21,831 nucleotides of DNA from Gnetum montanum (taxonomy: Eukaryota > Streptophyta > Gnetopsida > Gnetales > Gnetaceae). The first letter of the stretch is position 1. Each line of letters starts with the position of its first letter. Made by a program: the position numbers and the translations under genes. Shown here piece by piece: positions 1 to 9,566 of this stretch. The stretch lies in assembly GCA_015680685.1 (NCBI GenBank), contig MNCI01004241.1:13518-35348 (forward strand), given 5' to 3'. The notes beneath the pieces are model-generated. The model saw only the letters and a list, made by a program, of their open reading frames with translations. It did not search any database and had not been told where the DNA came from.

Positions 1-171
1 GTTATTACCACTGTGTGTGGTTGGTCCTACCCAGCGGATTTCCTAGTGATCGATGTTAACAACAACGAAGGGGACTTCCCAATTATAATGGGAAGGGCAT
101 GGCTAAGCACAGTAGATGCATGCCTTAGGAACTACAAGAGTTTAGCTAAGGAACTAAGAACTAACTGTTAG
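1..171 (+). pseudogene. C-terminal end of a Ty3-type retropepsin from a different, older element (cut by window edge)
   Basis: Frame 1 is open from the window edge to a TAG at 169-171. It reads like the end of a retrotransposon aspartic protease: YPADFLVIDV followed by FPIIMGRAWLSTVDA. This matches the usual 'ADFxVLDM...xPIILGRPFL' strand of plant Ty3/gypsy proteases (RVP family). The catalytic D-T/S-G lies upstream of the window. It cannot belong to the main element, which starts at 865 and has its own protease with a different ending (FNMILGHLWL). It is most likely part of the older element into which the main one inserted. The TAG may be a decayed codon rather than the true end, because the frame stays fairly open beyond it. 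Family call good, lineage uncertain. Confidence 0.7.
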
Positions 172-213
172 AATAAGGAAAGCTGCCTCTTATTTATAGA
201 ATTTGAGGTAGAC

Positions 214-305
214 CACGATATCGCAGCTGGGCTACGATATCGCGGTTGCAATATCGTGTACGCGATATTGCAGTCCATGTGATATCACGGCTGTGATATC
301 ACAAC
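214..305. repeat. Cluster of GATATC-centred palindromic units
   Basis: About six imperfect units of 14-18 bp follow one another, each built around GATATC or AATATCG. Examples are ACGATATCGCAG and ACGATATCGCGG. Then comes the inverted pair GCAATATCG / CGATATTGC (248-271), and then two copies of GTGATATCAC separated by four bases (278-302). The block could fold into several small hairpins. It follows the protease relic and precedes the antisense relic. Function unknown. It may be a simple expansion in the untranslated part of the older element. Confidence 0.7.
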
Positions 306-504
306 CAGCAAATTCATGACTCATCATACCCCCACGACTGAATGAAAACTCGTCCTTGAGTTACAGAGAGAACAAGCTCCATTGATTACACAGTGGATAG
401 GTATGGGATTATTGACTGACTAGAATGGATTCATGCTGCAGTGTGGAGTTAGAACAAAATTGAGACACAATACAAAAGAAAATCCTATTGCTACAAAAGT
501 GATG

Positions 505-864
505 GAACTCATGTAGTTCTTGGTGGCGATGGCTCCTCCATGGGTGTCTTTCCCTTTTCTTGTGCTTCAGGTCTTGGGATTTGATGGTGTTGAAGTATGG
601 CTTGGAGTTTCTCCTCTTGTAAGGCCTTGAGTGCCTTGGCATGCGTGTAAGTTTGCGCTTGTGCCATAGAGGCATCCTAGTCAGCCTTCTCTTTTCTTCC
701 GCCACCCTTTTATTCTCTGTTAGCAGTTTATTAAGTTGCTTAGTCTTGAAAGTGTCTAGCTGGTTCTGAGCAATCTTTGGCCCTGTATTCGGAAATTTTA
801 ATACTTCTGAAATGGCTTGAACAGAGAAATCAACAATCACACCACAATTGTTAACTGTGGTACC
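505..864 (-). pseudogene. 3' half of an antisense gene (older element), interrupted by the main retrotransposon
   Basis: On the minus strand the frame is open from the junction at 864 to about 650 and encodes VDFSVQAISEVLKFP, then a charged helical stretch with LNKLLTENKRVAEEKRRL (likely coiled coil). Near 645-655 the reading shifts by one base. It continues in another frame with an Ala/Gln/Lys-rich helix (AKALKALQEEKLQAILQ) and a basic, proline-rich tail ending near 509. The 5' half is at 18891-19306. Removing the element and one copy of the 5-bp target duplication leaves the two halves in the same frame. The 'FxxxAI..xLxxP' piece resembles the extra-ORF domain of plant Tat-type elements (also exon 4 of the antisense gene at 8427-9473). 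Function unknown. Confidence 0.6.
860..864. other. Target site duplication, left copy (GTACC)
   Basis: The five bases directly before the TG that opens the 5' LTR are GTACC. The five bases after the CA that closes the 3' LTR (18891-18895) are GTGCC. One transition separates them. Five bp is the standard duplication of Ty3/gypsy integrases, so this fixes the element's ends. Confidence 0.75.
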
Positions 865-1138
865 TGAAACACCACTAATTTTGACTTAACACTTCGAAAC
901 AAGAACAACACAGAGCCTCTTGAACTTTCGGAAGGCGAAAATTTGACTAAGGCATGGAGCTCACGCTCAACTTCTCAAGGTATCTTGCCATCAATGTGAG
1001 CAACTCTGGGAGCCTCAAAATTGAGTTGAAATGATCTGACTTTCAAAGTGCAAGTCATCCTCAGGGTTCATGGTCGACAACTTCAAGTCCCAGCCTCCAG
1101 AATCCTAGATTTCAGGTCCAAAATTACAGGTTTTGTCA

Positions 1139-1168
1139 TTCACGCTGGCAGTGTGAGTCCAGCGTGAG
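1139..1168. repeat. LTR hairpin unit 1, 5' LTR (internally deleted)
   Basis: TTCACGCTG and CAGCGTGAG form an imperfect inverted repeat. The corresponding unit in the 3' LTR (17667-17707) is 41 bp and keeps an inner stem that is lost here. Confidence 0.6.
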
Positions 1169-1318
1169 CTACCAAAAGTGGCTCAAAATAAGTCACTCTC
1201 AAGCTCAAATTTTGACTTGTAGATCACTCTCAGGGTTAGACACAGTCAGGCAATTATTACAGTTAAAGAACATGCTTCAAAATCAAAATTTGATGTAAAA
1301 GGTATCATTTTCAACTCA

Positions 1319-1359
1319 CTCACGCTGAGGTCACATTGACAACATGAGTGCAGTGTGAG
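1319..1359. repeat. LTR hairpin unit 2, 5' LTR (41 bp)
   Basis: The outer arms are CTCACGCTG and CAGTGTGAG, the inner arms CACATT and AACATG, and the loop is 3 bp, with four unpaired bases between stems on each side. Its layout and length are identical to the two units in the 3' LTR. Arm mismatches are mainly CpG-to-TpG/CpA changes. Confidence 0.65.
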
Positions 1360-1823
1360 TACAACGTGAGTAACAGCGTGAGCATGTCAAACACACACTG
1401 AAGACATACCAAGACAAAATCAACTCACGTTGAAGCTTTGGTGGAACAGAAAAGCCTTAAACAACCACGAAACCACTCAAATCAACATCCTGCAATAGTC
1501 AGTACAAGGACTAAGAAGTTTCAAGTGAGCCATAGTCAATCTATGTTGTTGTACATTATCATTTTCATTGTAAATTTTCATCATTTGTGAGCTTGTTAAG
1601 CTCTTACACTCCAAATTGTATCTGGTTCTATGGGTGTAACCTAGCTGGCATAAGCTAACACATGCTGTAAGATACAGTGCATCTGGTCAAGAATGTAGCC
1701 TGCCCACACGCGTCCAACTCACACACAACTGTCCATCAAACATGTGTGACATGATCTGTTTTCCTTTCATCTCTCAGCCATTGATTCCATCCATGAATTC
1801 TATGCTTGAACCTAGCCAAACCT

Positions 1824-1831
1824 TATAAATA
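1824..1831 (+). promoter_or_regulatory. TATA box of the 5' LTR
   Basis: TATAAATA sits in the conserved context CCAAACCT-TATAAATA-CCCCATCC, present in both LTRs (3' copy at 18353-18360). It is the best core-promoter candidate for sense transcription. The start site would be expected about 30 bp downstream. Confidence 0.75.
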
Positions 1832-1982
1832 CCCCATCCATTCACTTAAACGAGGTTGGCAATTTTGAAGGTTGATGGCTTAGGAAACATTGACTGGCAA
1901 CTTTTAGTGTCTGTTCGACAATATTTCGGTGTCTGTTTTCCCCTTCCAGCCTTACACCGACTATTTTGGTCAGTACAGTAAA

Positions 1983-2000
1983 TTGGCGCTAGAAGGAGGG
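1983..2000 (+). other. Primer-binding site
   Basis: TTGGCGCTAGAAGGAGGG starts five bases after the 5' LTR. It begins with TGG, the complement of a tRNA 3' CCA end, at the expected distance. It would prime minus-strand DNA synthesis. I do not assign the tRNA species. Confidence 0.75.
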
Positions 2001-2194
2001 CCTCCTGCAAAATTCTTACATTAATCGAGATTGCAAACCCACAAAACTCTTACGTTGTAGCGAGCACTCTAAACTCTACAACTCCATCACCATCAACCCA
2101 TCATAGTGAGCTTCTCTTACCACTTGCAACCTGCATGTGCCCATCTTTTCAAGCTAGCTTACGCACGCTCTACTTGACTTACCCGCGCTAAGCC

Positions 2195-2400
2195 TAGTTT
2201 GCTTACACTGTCAGTTGCTCACACTGTCAATCACTCACGTTGGCAATCACTCATGCTATCAGTTGCTCAAGTTGTCAATTTGCTTACGCTATCAGTTACT
2301 CATGCTATCAGTTTGCTTACGCTATCAGCTTGCTCATGCTGTTAGTCACTCACGCTATTAGTCACTCACGCTGTCAGCTTGACCACCTAACTTACGCACA
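2195..2400. repeat. Leader repeat array of CTCACGCT-type words
   Basis: The untranslated leader contains about ten loosely tandem copies of a 15-20 bp unit of the form 'TTGCTCACGCTATCAG', with frequent CACG-to-CATG and ACGCT-to-ACACT variants. The array ends just before the gag start. A short ORF across it (2240-2479) is only a translation of the repeat. The same word recurs in the LTRs and in the first intron and 5' flank of the antisense gene, but was not noticed in gag or pol. Confidence 0.75.
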
Positions 2401-2435
2401 CTCAACTCACCCAGCCCAGTTTACTCACGCTCACT

Positions 2436-5182
2436 ATGGAAGCTTCCCAGATCAACACCGTGACACTGTCGATCTCTGATTTTGGGGCTGAGACCTCGAA
2501 CCCCATGACTGCGATGGAACCCATAACTGTTATTGAACAGATAAACCCCCAAGGTCCTATGCACTAGTCACTTAGGATACAGGGCAGAGATCCTACTTAT
2601 GCAACTCTCACACTAGAACAATATAACTTCATCTGTGTGAAGATTCAAGCCAACCTGCCAATTGATCGAGTAGAGAGAGAAGCAAAATGAAACTATGAAC
2701 TTATTTACAAAGGAGGTCGTGAGTTCACTCCCTCAGCATTTGATATAATCCCCCTCTTCAAACACCATCATCGACTCATATCTTAGCTTCTCATGGCGAG
2801 AAGTCAAGCCTTACAGCCACCTCCAATAGAGCCTTAGAGTGGGGATGAGGAAGATGACTTCGCAGCCCAATCCGAGTATGGGGATTCATACCATACTGTT
2901 AGGCCCCACACCCATACAAACCCATTATTCCAAACTTTTCTGGAAGAAACTATGCTTCCCCCTTCATCTGCAAATACTTGAGCATTGGTTTCCCGACAAG
3001 AAGTACCCGCCTCCATTCCCACCTTCTCCATGCCCAACATTCAATTTGATACATCCAACTCCCTCATACCCCTGCAAGTACAGTCCCAACACCCCCCTCA
3101 AACTAATGTAGGTTCAATCTTCCAACCTCAGGTAATTGGGATGCCATCTATCATACCAGCTTCCACGTCCACTCATTACATACCACAAGTGCAAACCCAT
3201 GGATCACCGTTGATTACTTCGGCCCAACACATTTAGGGTGTTACCTCACAACCTGTGGCTGGGCAGTGGGTTTCACTAGCTGTTTAGCAACACCAACCTA
3301 CCCACTCCAGCGTACCACCTCCTGTGATCCCATCTCTGAATGTTGCTCCATCACAACAATCGACAATCCAACAGCCTTCCTTTCCTCAAGCAATGCAATA
3401 ATCGAATTACTATCAATCACAGTCCACCTAACCTACCAGTCTACCTACCACCCAAGAGTGGGAAAACACAAAAAATATGATGCATTCATTAACCAAAGAG
3501 TTAAAGTGCCTTAAAACTACAAACACTGAGGAAGTCAAGGTGCTGGACTTCTACCAAGATGACCCAATCCACCCTTTAGTTCCACCATTAACCTTGCCAA
3601 AGGGAATCTCATTACCTCAACTAACCAAGTATAATGGAGAGGGAGATCCAAACACCCACCTAGTAACATTTCATCTAGAGTGTTTATTGCTTCAAGCCTG
3701 GCCTCATGCAATTCTACGTGTATTTGCTATGTCCCTAACGGGAAAAGCCTTAGACTGGTATCGAGCATTACCCCATAACTCCATATCCTCTCTTGAGGAT
3801 TTGTTACATCAGTTCATTACCCGCTTTAAATATAATCTAAAGCCTGAAGCCACACTAGATAGCTTGATTCATATTAAACATACACTGTTAAAACCAGTAC
3901 AAAAAAAAATCCAAAGGTGGAGTGCAACCCTCAATGAACTTCACGAGCCCATTCCTGAAACATATCTGCTTACCATCCTTAAAGCGGCCATGAATGAATT
4001 TATTAAATCAAAACTTTATTATTTGAATGCTCGTACTTTGAGCCAAGCATTCGTGTAAATTAAGAATATAGAAGAGGCGGCGCAAATAAGTAATGAACCA
4101 ACTTACTCAACCTTTAGGAGCCAACATACGAGGAAGGATAAGGATAAATCCAAAACAACGATAGCGGTAGTAGTAGAGATAGCCCAAACTAATAATCTAG
4201 GACAGAGAGGAAAATAACCCACTGCTCCAATCGGTCATGAAAGAACTAAACCTATGCCTACCCCTAATTCTTCCTCAAATAAAAACACCAACATGGGTCA
4301 CACTGGTACATTTGAACGAAAAGATCCCACCCAATATACACCCTTGCCTATGAAACCTTCACAATTGTTAAATCAACTTCTAAAGGCCAGGTTAATCAAG
4401 CATAAACAAATGTCCTCTATAGTGTCTCAAAAGCATGATCAATTCTGTGAGTTGGCTAAGAATCTAGCCTTAGCAATAGCTAATGAGCCCCCCATTCCAA
4501 GAGGCTTTAGATTGGACAGGTTTTGCGAATATCACCAAAGGTGTGGGCATGGAACTAACTACTGCTTCATGCTAAAATAGGACATACAGTGCATGATTGA
4601 TAGAGGTGAAATAGTATTTGATGAGACAAACCTAGTAAGGCCCCAAAACCAACCCATGGGAATCTACAAAGACCCTCTCAATACTAATGATGCACCATAT
4701 GTGATTAACACTATCCATGTGGAGAATGGATAGGACGTCCCTCAAAAACCTTTTGTAATCCATAGGCCCTTTGAAAATACACCTACCCCAACACCTCCTC
4801 AAACTCCTTTTATCATACGCACATTCCCCACACCACAAAAACCGTTCGTCATCCATGTACCCCCTTCTGTTGCAATAGCAACCACACCATCAGAGGTCTG
4901 GCCCACTCCCTTCGTGATCCGAGTGCCAAAATGCCTTGACATGAAAACCCCTATAGCTCCCCCACGACCCCTGTGAGAGCACCTTGCTGATAGGTTGACA
5001 CACAAGCACCTAGAGAAGGAATGTCATGAGTGCAAAGTAGGACCACTAAAGCCCCTATTGCTAAATGCTATTCCTATGGGTCCATCCACTAGTGAGCTTG
5101 GCACAAGTCACCAAGACAAGAATACTGGTGCTCCTAAAGTTCTAAACCCAATGCCCCTAGCCACCAACATAAAAATCCCTCC
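2436..5182 (+). pseudogene. gag: gag (capsid/nucleocapsid polyprotein), decayed
   Basis: One frame starts at ATG 2436 (MEASQINTVTL) right after the leader array and runs about 2.7 kb. It has no frameshift until about 5180 but 14 stops: TAG 2565, TGA 2688, TAG 2784, TAG 2835, TGA 2979, TAG 3234, TAG 3285, TAA 3399, TAA 3429, TAA 4056, TAA 4215, TAG 4578, TAG 4731 and TGA 4974. The N-terminal part is Pro/Gln/Ser-rich. The retrotransposon gag domain lies at about 3600-4050, with YNGEGDPNTHLVTFH and LTGKALDWYRALP. A zinc-knuckle-like CEYHQRCGHGTNYC (4529-4570) follows, as in Tat gag. Downstream is a proline-rich linker with four repeats around PFVIH/PFIIR (4746-4930). Gag would package the RNA. 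No functional protein can be made from this copy. Confidence 0.85.
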
Positions 5183-6199
5183 ATGAGAGATATGAATGCT
5201 GGGTCAAATGGACCAAGTCTCCACAGATAAGGTACACTAAATGGTAAGGATCTAGCGAGTGCATTAACTCAAGTCACGTAGGCTTTAAAACAAAAGAATA
5301 CTTCTTTAAGCTTGTATGATCTAGTAATGACCTCAACCGTACATTGGGAAGCTCTCATGCGTATGTTGAGATCGATTCCTATTAGTGAGAACCTTCCTGC
5401 AGACGAGCCATCCATTTATGCAGTACTGTCCCCACAACCTCAAGAATCGAGGACCACATCCTTAGAGTTTTGTGCTAATGACATCAAGCGAGATGAGAAA
5501 ACAGGAGAAGTTATTACAACTCCTATGTTCATAACAATACAAGTCAACCATTTCAAAATACGTAGAGTGCATGTCGATGATGGTGTGGTAATGAACGTAA
5601 TACCCTTTCCTATCATCGAAAAACTAGGGCTTATAGAACAAATACAGCCCACAAAAACTTCATTCTTAAAATCCTTCAGTGGCTCTCGTGTCGTAGTGAA
5701 AGGTATGATTACCTTGGATTTCATAGTAGGAGACCAATTCCCCACATCAGCTGAATTTGTAGTGGTTGACGAAATGCCAGGGTTCAATATGATTTTAGGA
5801 CATCTGTGGCTAGCTCAACTCAGAGCCATGTCCTCACTCATCCATCAAGAGATCCACCTACCTTATGAGGGCAGTGAGATCATCATCCACGAGGACATGA
5901 CAGAATCACTCACTTCCTCACACTTGGGAATGGATGAAGGGTCAGAGGTTGAATTCTCTGAGCCTAAATAAGGGACCATGAGTATACCTCAAGATATGAA
6001 CCCAATGTTAACTTATGATCCTACTAAAACTGAGGAAGCACTAGATAACACAAGCATAGAAGCCATTCCCATTGACGTCTCTTGGTCAGAATTACCCTTT
6101 GACATCACCAGTGAAGGGGAAGGTGAGTATAAGATAGTACCTACATGCCCTACCCCTCACATCAAGCTACAAAAGATTAAAAAGCATCTCAATAACTAG
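5183..6199 (+). pseudogene. Retropepsin (aspartic protease) of the Tat element, decayed
   Basis: The frame continues gag after a one-base shift near 5180. It runs through TAA 5228, TAG 5279 and TAA 5969 to TAG 6197. The linker SLYDLVMTSTVHWEALMRML matches the helix before protease in Tat polyproteins. The active-site loop is VHVDDGVVMNVIP (D-x-G, about 5564-5603), comparable with VDNGSSLNV in relatives. The flap/C-terminal strand is FNMILGHLWLAQL, followed by HQEIHLPYEGSEIII. The protease would cut the Gag-Pol polyprotein. An AG|GTGAGTA splice-donor-like sequence lies at 6121-6129. Reading stays open beyond 6199 into the repeat block, so the true end of the coding segment is unclear. Confidence 0.85.
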
Positions 6200-6239
6200 G
6201 GTGAATTACTATACATCCAAAATGACAATACACTACCAA

Positions 6240-6480
6240 CTGTCCAGAAGGACGTTAAACTACCAATCGTCCAGTACGACGTTAAACTACCGGCGAACAT
6301 CCGCAATGATGTTAAACTAGACACGGTCAAAAATGGCTGGTTCCTTTTAAAGCTTCTTAGAACTGTTATTGCTCTCAGCCCACTATGGCCTAAAACTGGT
6401 GATCCTTCCTTCTTTAACATAGATGCGATAGTCCATCATGACTTTAAACTGATGTACACGGCCTAAAAAGGCTTTAAACT
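6240..6480. repeat. Post-protease block of 'GACnnTAAACT' repeats
   Basis: Five copies of a word like GACGTTAAACTACC occur at about 6250, 6276, 6307, 6440 and 6469, spaced about 25-130 bp. The same word, with the same irregular spacing and similar flanks, recurs ten times after integrase (15905-16225). The frame downstream of protease runs through part of it without a stop, but the match to the post-integrase block argues for non-coding DNA. Confidence 0.65.
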
Positions 6481-6833
6481 AGAGCCAACAAGTTACAAAT
6501 TCATGAACTCTTGTTAAATTTTCATTTGCAAGTTACAAATTACAATTTCAATTCATGCCTTCTCATTACTTTCCTTTTTTACAAATGTTTGATTCATGTT
6601 CTGTTCTCTCATTTTACATTCACTACACGTATATGTTCATGATAATACTTGAGAAAACAAAAAAAAGAGAAAAAATTTAAAAATAAAAAAAATATATTGA
6701 ACTTCGATATGGTAATAAAATTCCAAGACATTAGGCCATGGTTAGATCCATATTATTACATTTGTCCATCATATATTCCCATTAAACATCCAATCCAAAA
6801 CATTTAATAGCTAAAGCCCGATTGACAATAAGC
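6481..6833. other. AT-rich spacer between repeat block and the antisense gene's 3' end
   Basis: No gene is seen. The stretch contains a short direct repeat of AAGTTACAAATT (about 6489 and 6530) and an A-rich run at 6656-6695. It lies just downstream of the antisense gene's stop codon, so it should hold that gene's 3' UTR and poly(A) signals. I cannot single these out with confidence. Confidence 0.5.
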
Positions 6834-6914
6834 TCATAAAGGGGGCTGATCCCCAAAATCCTCTTCATAATCCACCCTCGCTCCACTGGGGCTAGCTCCA
6901 TCATTAACATGTCC
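6834..6914 (-). pseudogene. Antisense gene exon 7 (acidic C-terminus)
   Basis: After the acceptor TTTGTTATAG this 27-codon exon encodes a short tail containing GARVDYEEDFGDQPPL and ends in TGA (6836-6834). Its phase is 0, as needed by exon 6. The stop is probably the natural one, because no coherent coding continues past it, but a decayed CGA cannot be excluded. Confidence 0.6.
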
Positions 6915-7050
6915 CTATAACAAAGCAAACAACATAAAAATAGGTAAGAGTAATAAAGCAAATCATAAATACAAAACTAAGAAAGATAGTAACACTAACA
7001 ATGAAAACAATAAAACCATACAAAAATAAGTGCCATAATGAAACACTCAC

Positions 7051-8308
7051 AAGTGAGGAGGGCCTTAAAATGGCCTCCAAACATCGTAGAATCTCCTCCC
7101 TGGGCACATTTTCCCAATCCTCCTCTAGGCCAAGATCAATACCAGCCAAGGTTTTACCCTTGTCCACTGAAGTCTAGGTAGGATGCTCAAGAGAGAACAT
7201 GCCTGTCGAAGCCTCCCTAGAGGTGGTAGCAACGGTTCTCTTGGGAGATCCCTCCACCTCGGTACACTCAGCAAACCTATTATAAGTAGGATGTAAGCCT
7301 AGCCCATCAATGAACATTTCCATCCAACAATCTTCAACTGACTCCTCCTTTAACCATTTCTTGTACTGATGCTTGTGATCCTTTTGGTCTTGACCCCACT
7401 TCCATACTTTAGCAACAAAGGATTTCCAATCATGAAATTTCCTGTTCAGTAAATCCATCTGTGCCCTTTGTTCTACTAAATCTTGTGTCGCCTGCACTTT
7501 ACTGTTCAAAATCATCTAGTAATGCAAATAGGTGATTTCAGGTGTGCGCAAGGTGTTATCACCAGACAGCCTTGCAGCAGAAAAATCATAATGGGATTGG
7601 AGATCCCTCTTCTCCTCTCTCTCTTTTGCTAGTGCTTCCTTCAATGAGTGCACCTCGTCCCATAGATATTCAACTGAACGCCTGCAAGTCCAAAGCGACT
7701 TGGCGTTCTGTATGACGCAACCAAAAACTACATCGTAAACCTTTCTAGGGACTTGCTCAATATTCCCTAGCAATTCATGGAGGGCATCAATATGAGTTGC
7801 CTCAAAAGGATCCCATTGGAGCTTGGCACCTGCAAGTGTAAGTATCGCACATATGAATTAGCTATAATTAACAACAAAAGAAAAGAAACACAATAAACCC
7901 AGACACTTAGCATAATACGTAATAGACATATACCTAGATCTGGATGAGCCTATTATAGGTGAGCGACCACATCATTAACGATGCCTGTGACAAAGTCCAT
8001 TTTACTAGGCATCTCAGGCCATGGCCTTAGTTGCAAAGATCACCATCTCAGCTTGGGTGGATCACCAAGTTGCAAAGATCCATCAAAGAAACCATCAAAG
8101 ACACCTCTTTCATCACTTGAATACCTAAGCACACCCAAAGCCTCTACAAGCTTCATCCCCATGATGCTTGTCATATCTTCCTCTTGAAGGGTAGGAGGTT
8201 CCTCGATTACTTCTTCCCCCTCTTTTCCTTCTTCCTCTGGCCTTGTGATGACCACTTCTGGTTCAACCATTAGGGCCAAGACCTCTCTCTACCTCTCAGG
8301 ACTTTCTT
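7051..8308 (-). pseudogene. Antisense gene exons 5-6: acidic linker and coiled coil
   Basis: Exon 5 (8308-7934) begins after TTATTAG and encodes a Glu-rich stretch (EEEGKEGEEVIEEPP) and then a less biased segment. It is broken by TAG 8291, TGA 8042, TAA 7955 and TAG 7952. Exon 6 (7829-7051) holds a helical region with the heptad-like DEVHSLKEALAKEREEKRDL, a Trp/Lys-rich part (KVWKWGQDQKDHKHQYKKWL) and a C-terminal acidic helix. TAG 7518 and TAG 7176 interrupt it. The acceptor TTACACTTGCAG at 7830 and donor CTT|GTGAGT at 7050 are good matches. For exon 5 a nearer-consensus acceptor (CACTAG, 19 bases upstream) would break the frame and was not used. Confidence 0.65.
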
Positions 8309-8426
8309 CTAATAACACCAAGATCCTAGTGTTAGTATGACATAGCATATATGTGCATTTAGTAAACATATAAGCCAAAGCACAATAAAGAAAAGTAAAT
8401 ACCAAATAATAAAATAAAATGCTTAC

Positions 8427-9473
8427 CCTCCACTGGTAGTACAAAGTGGATCCTCTTCGCTCTTGGTGGTCTCACATTTGGAGTAGGCTCCCTTGGGCAT
8501 TCATTTCTCTTCACCTTTTCCTTAGACCTCCCAATGGTCTCACGAATTAGATGTTCATCCCCTTTAACAGATGTATGCAGCATAGGTGGTTCCAATCCCA
8601 AGCTATCATGGGAATGATGGGAATGACTAGCTGCACCCCCAGTAGTGACAGACACTGATTTTTTAATACCTTTAGGTGGGTCTTGAGATCTAGTGGTGCT
8701 GAACAAATGGCAAATCCAGGGGTGGGACAACTATGAACGATCCCTCAATATATAACCGTTGTCACCATAAACTACTAGGAACTCAAAAAATCTACGTAGG
8801 TACCTTGTGAAGAAAGTAAATGTGAAATGGGATTTGACATTGATGTTTGAACGTAACTTGATAATCTCTTCACGAAAGCTAGATCCAAGAAATTGTGCCC
8901 AGTTATAATGCATGCCCGTCTCTAGCACTGCACGTATCACATGCGCAAACTCAATCCCAAGATTTCTTCCTTGAAAAAGAGATTTAGGGAATGCCCGTGC
9001 CTGGAAGAGAGGATACAAGAAGTTCATCTCCATTGATCGAGTGTCATCTTGCATAGCAAAACCTTTAGGATCCCGAGACATGCCTAAACACTCTTTGAGC
9101 TCTTTTATGACCTGGCCTTCTTTAGTTGCTTTATCTATGGCCACCCTAGCACCATCCATGGGCACACCAAAAAGATTGGAAAGGAATTCAGTGGTCAGGT
9201 GGAAAGATACCTTGACTCCTTGAACCCGTGTGATAAAATGGGAAGCATCATCACTGAAAGAATCAACAATGGTGATCATCTCAGCCATCGGAACATTAGG
9301 AGTCAAAGCAGTGAATAAGTCCATCAGGCCTACCCGGGTAAGGTGGCTGATGATCAACTCAGGAGCTTTCATCTGCAACCATTGTTGTGACTACTCTACC
9401 TCCCCATATTTCATAAAAAAGGTGGTCTCAGTACGCCCTGTTATAATGGTAACTTCATCAGAGGAGATGGTTG
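8427..9473 (-). pseudogene. Antisense gene exon 4: extra-ORF / plant-mobile-like domain
   Basis: The exon encodes residues about 286-634. After a TAG at 9393 it has MKAPELIISHLTRVGLMDLF, then GVKVSFHLTTEFLSNLFGVP and, further on, a helical part with AQFLGSSFREEIIKL. The layout (helix, 'xGxxVxFxxxxxxxxxGxP' strand, long helical C-part) resembles the 'putative plant transposon protein' domain (PF20167) found in extra ORFs of plant Tat-type elements. It more weakly resembles the plant mobile domain. TAG 8733 falls after it. The remaining part is Ser/His/Pro-rich with a basic patch (RSKEKVKRNECP). It ends with a phase-1 donor GG|GTAAGC at 8426. Confidence 0.65.
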
Positions 9474-9566
9474 CTGTAAAAAAAAGAAACATAGAGAGAA
9501 AGGTTAAAAACATAGTACATGATGATGTAACAAAAAGAAAATGGAGACTAAGGTGTGATCATTTAC

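Larger units (their letters stand above)
865..1977 (+). repeat. 5' LTR (shortened)
   Basis: It begins TGAAACACCACT and ends GTCAGTACA, and is 1113 bp long against 1499 bp for the 3' copy. The two match closely up to about 1905. The next ~390 bp of the 3' LTR are missing here. The end then matches again, with a short rearranged stretch carrying two copies of GTGTCTGTT. The LTR holds a TATA box (1824-1831) and hairpin units built on CTCACGCTG / CAGCGTGAG. It drives, or once drove, transcription of the element. The missing piece lies downstream of the TATA box, so it would have been part of the transcribed R/U5 region. Confidence 0.9.

Noticed and set aside
2240-2479. Small ORF in the leader
   Set aside because: It is a translation of the leader repeat and overlaps the gag start in another frame.
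5440-5787. Minus-strand ORF opposite protease (and similar shadows at 13099-13583 and 14394-14666)
   Set aside because: They are opposite well-supported protease, RT and RNase H frames and show no recognisable protein features.
8289-8330. Alternative exon 5 acceptor CACTAG near 8327
   Set aside because: It matches the consensus better upstream, but would put exon 5 out of frame with exon 4. TTATTAG at 8309 keeps the frame.
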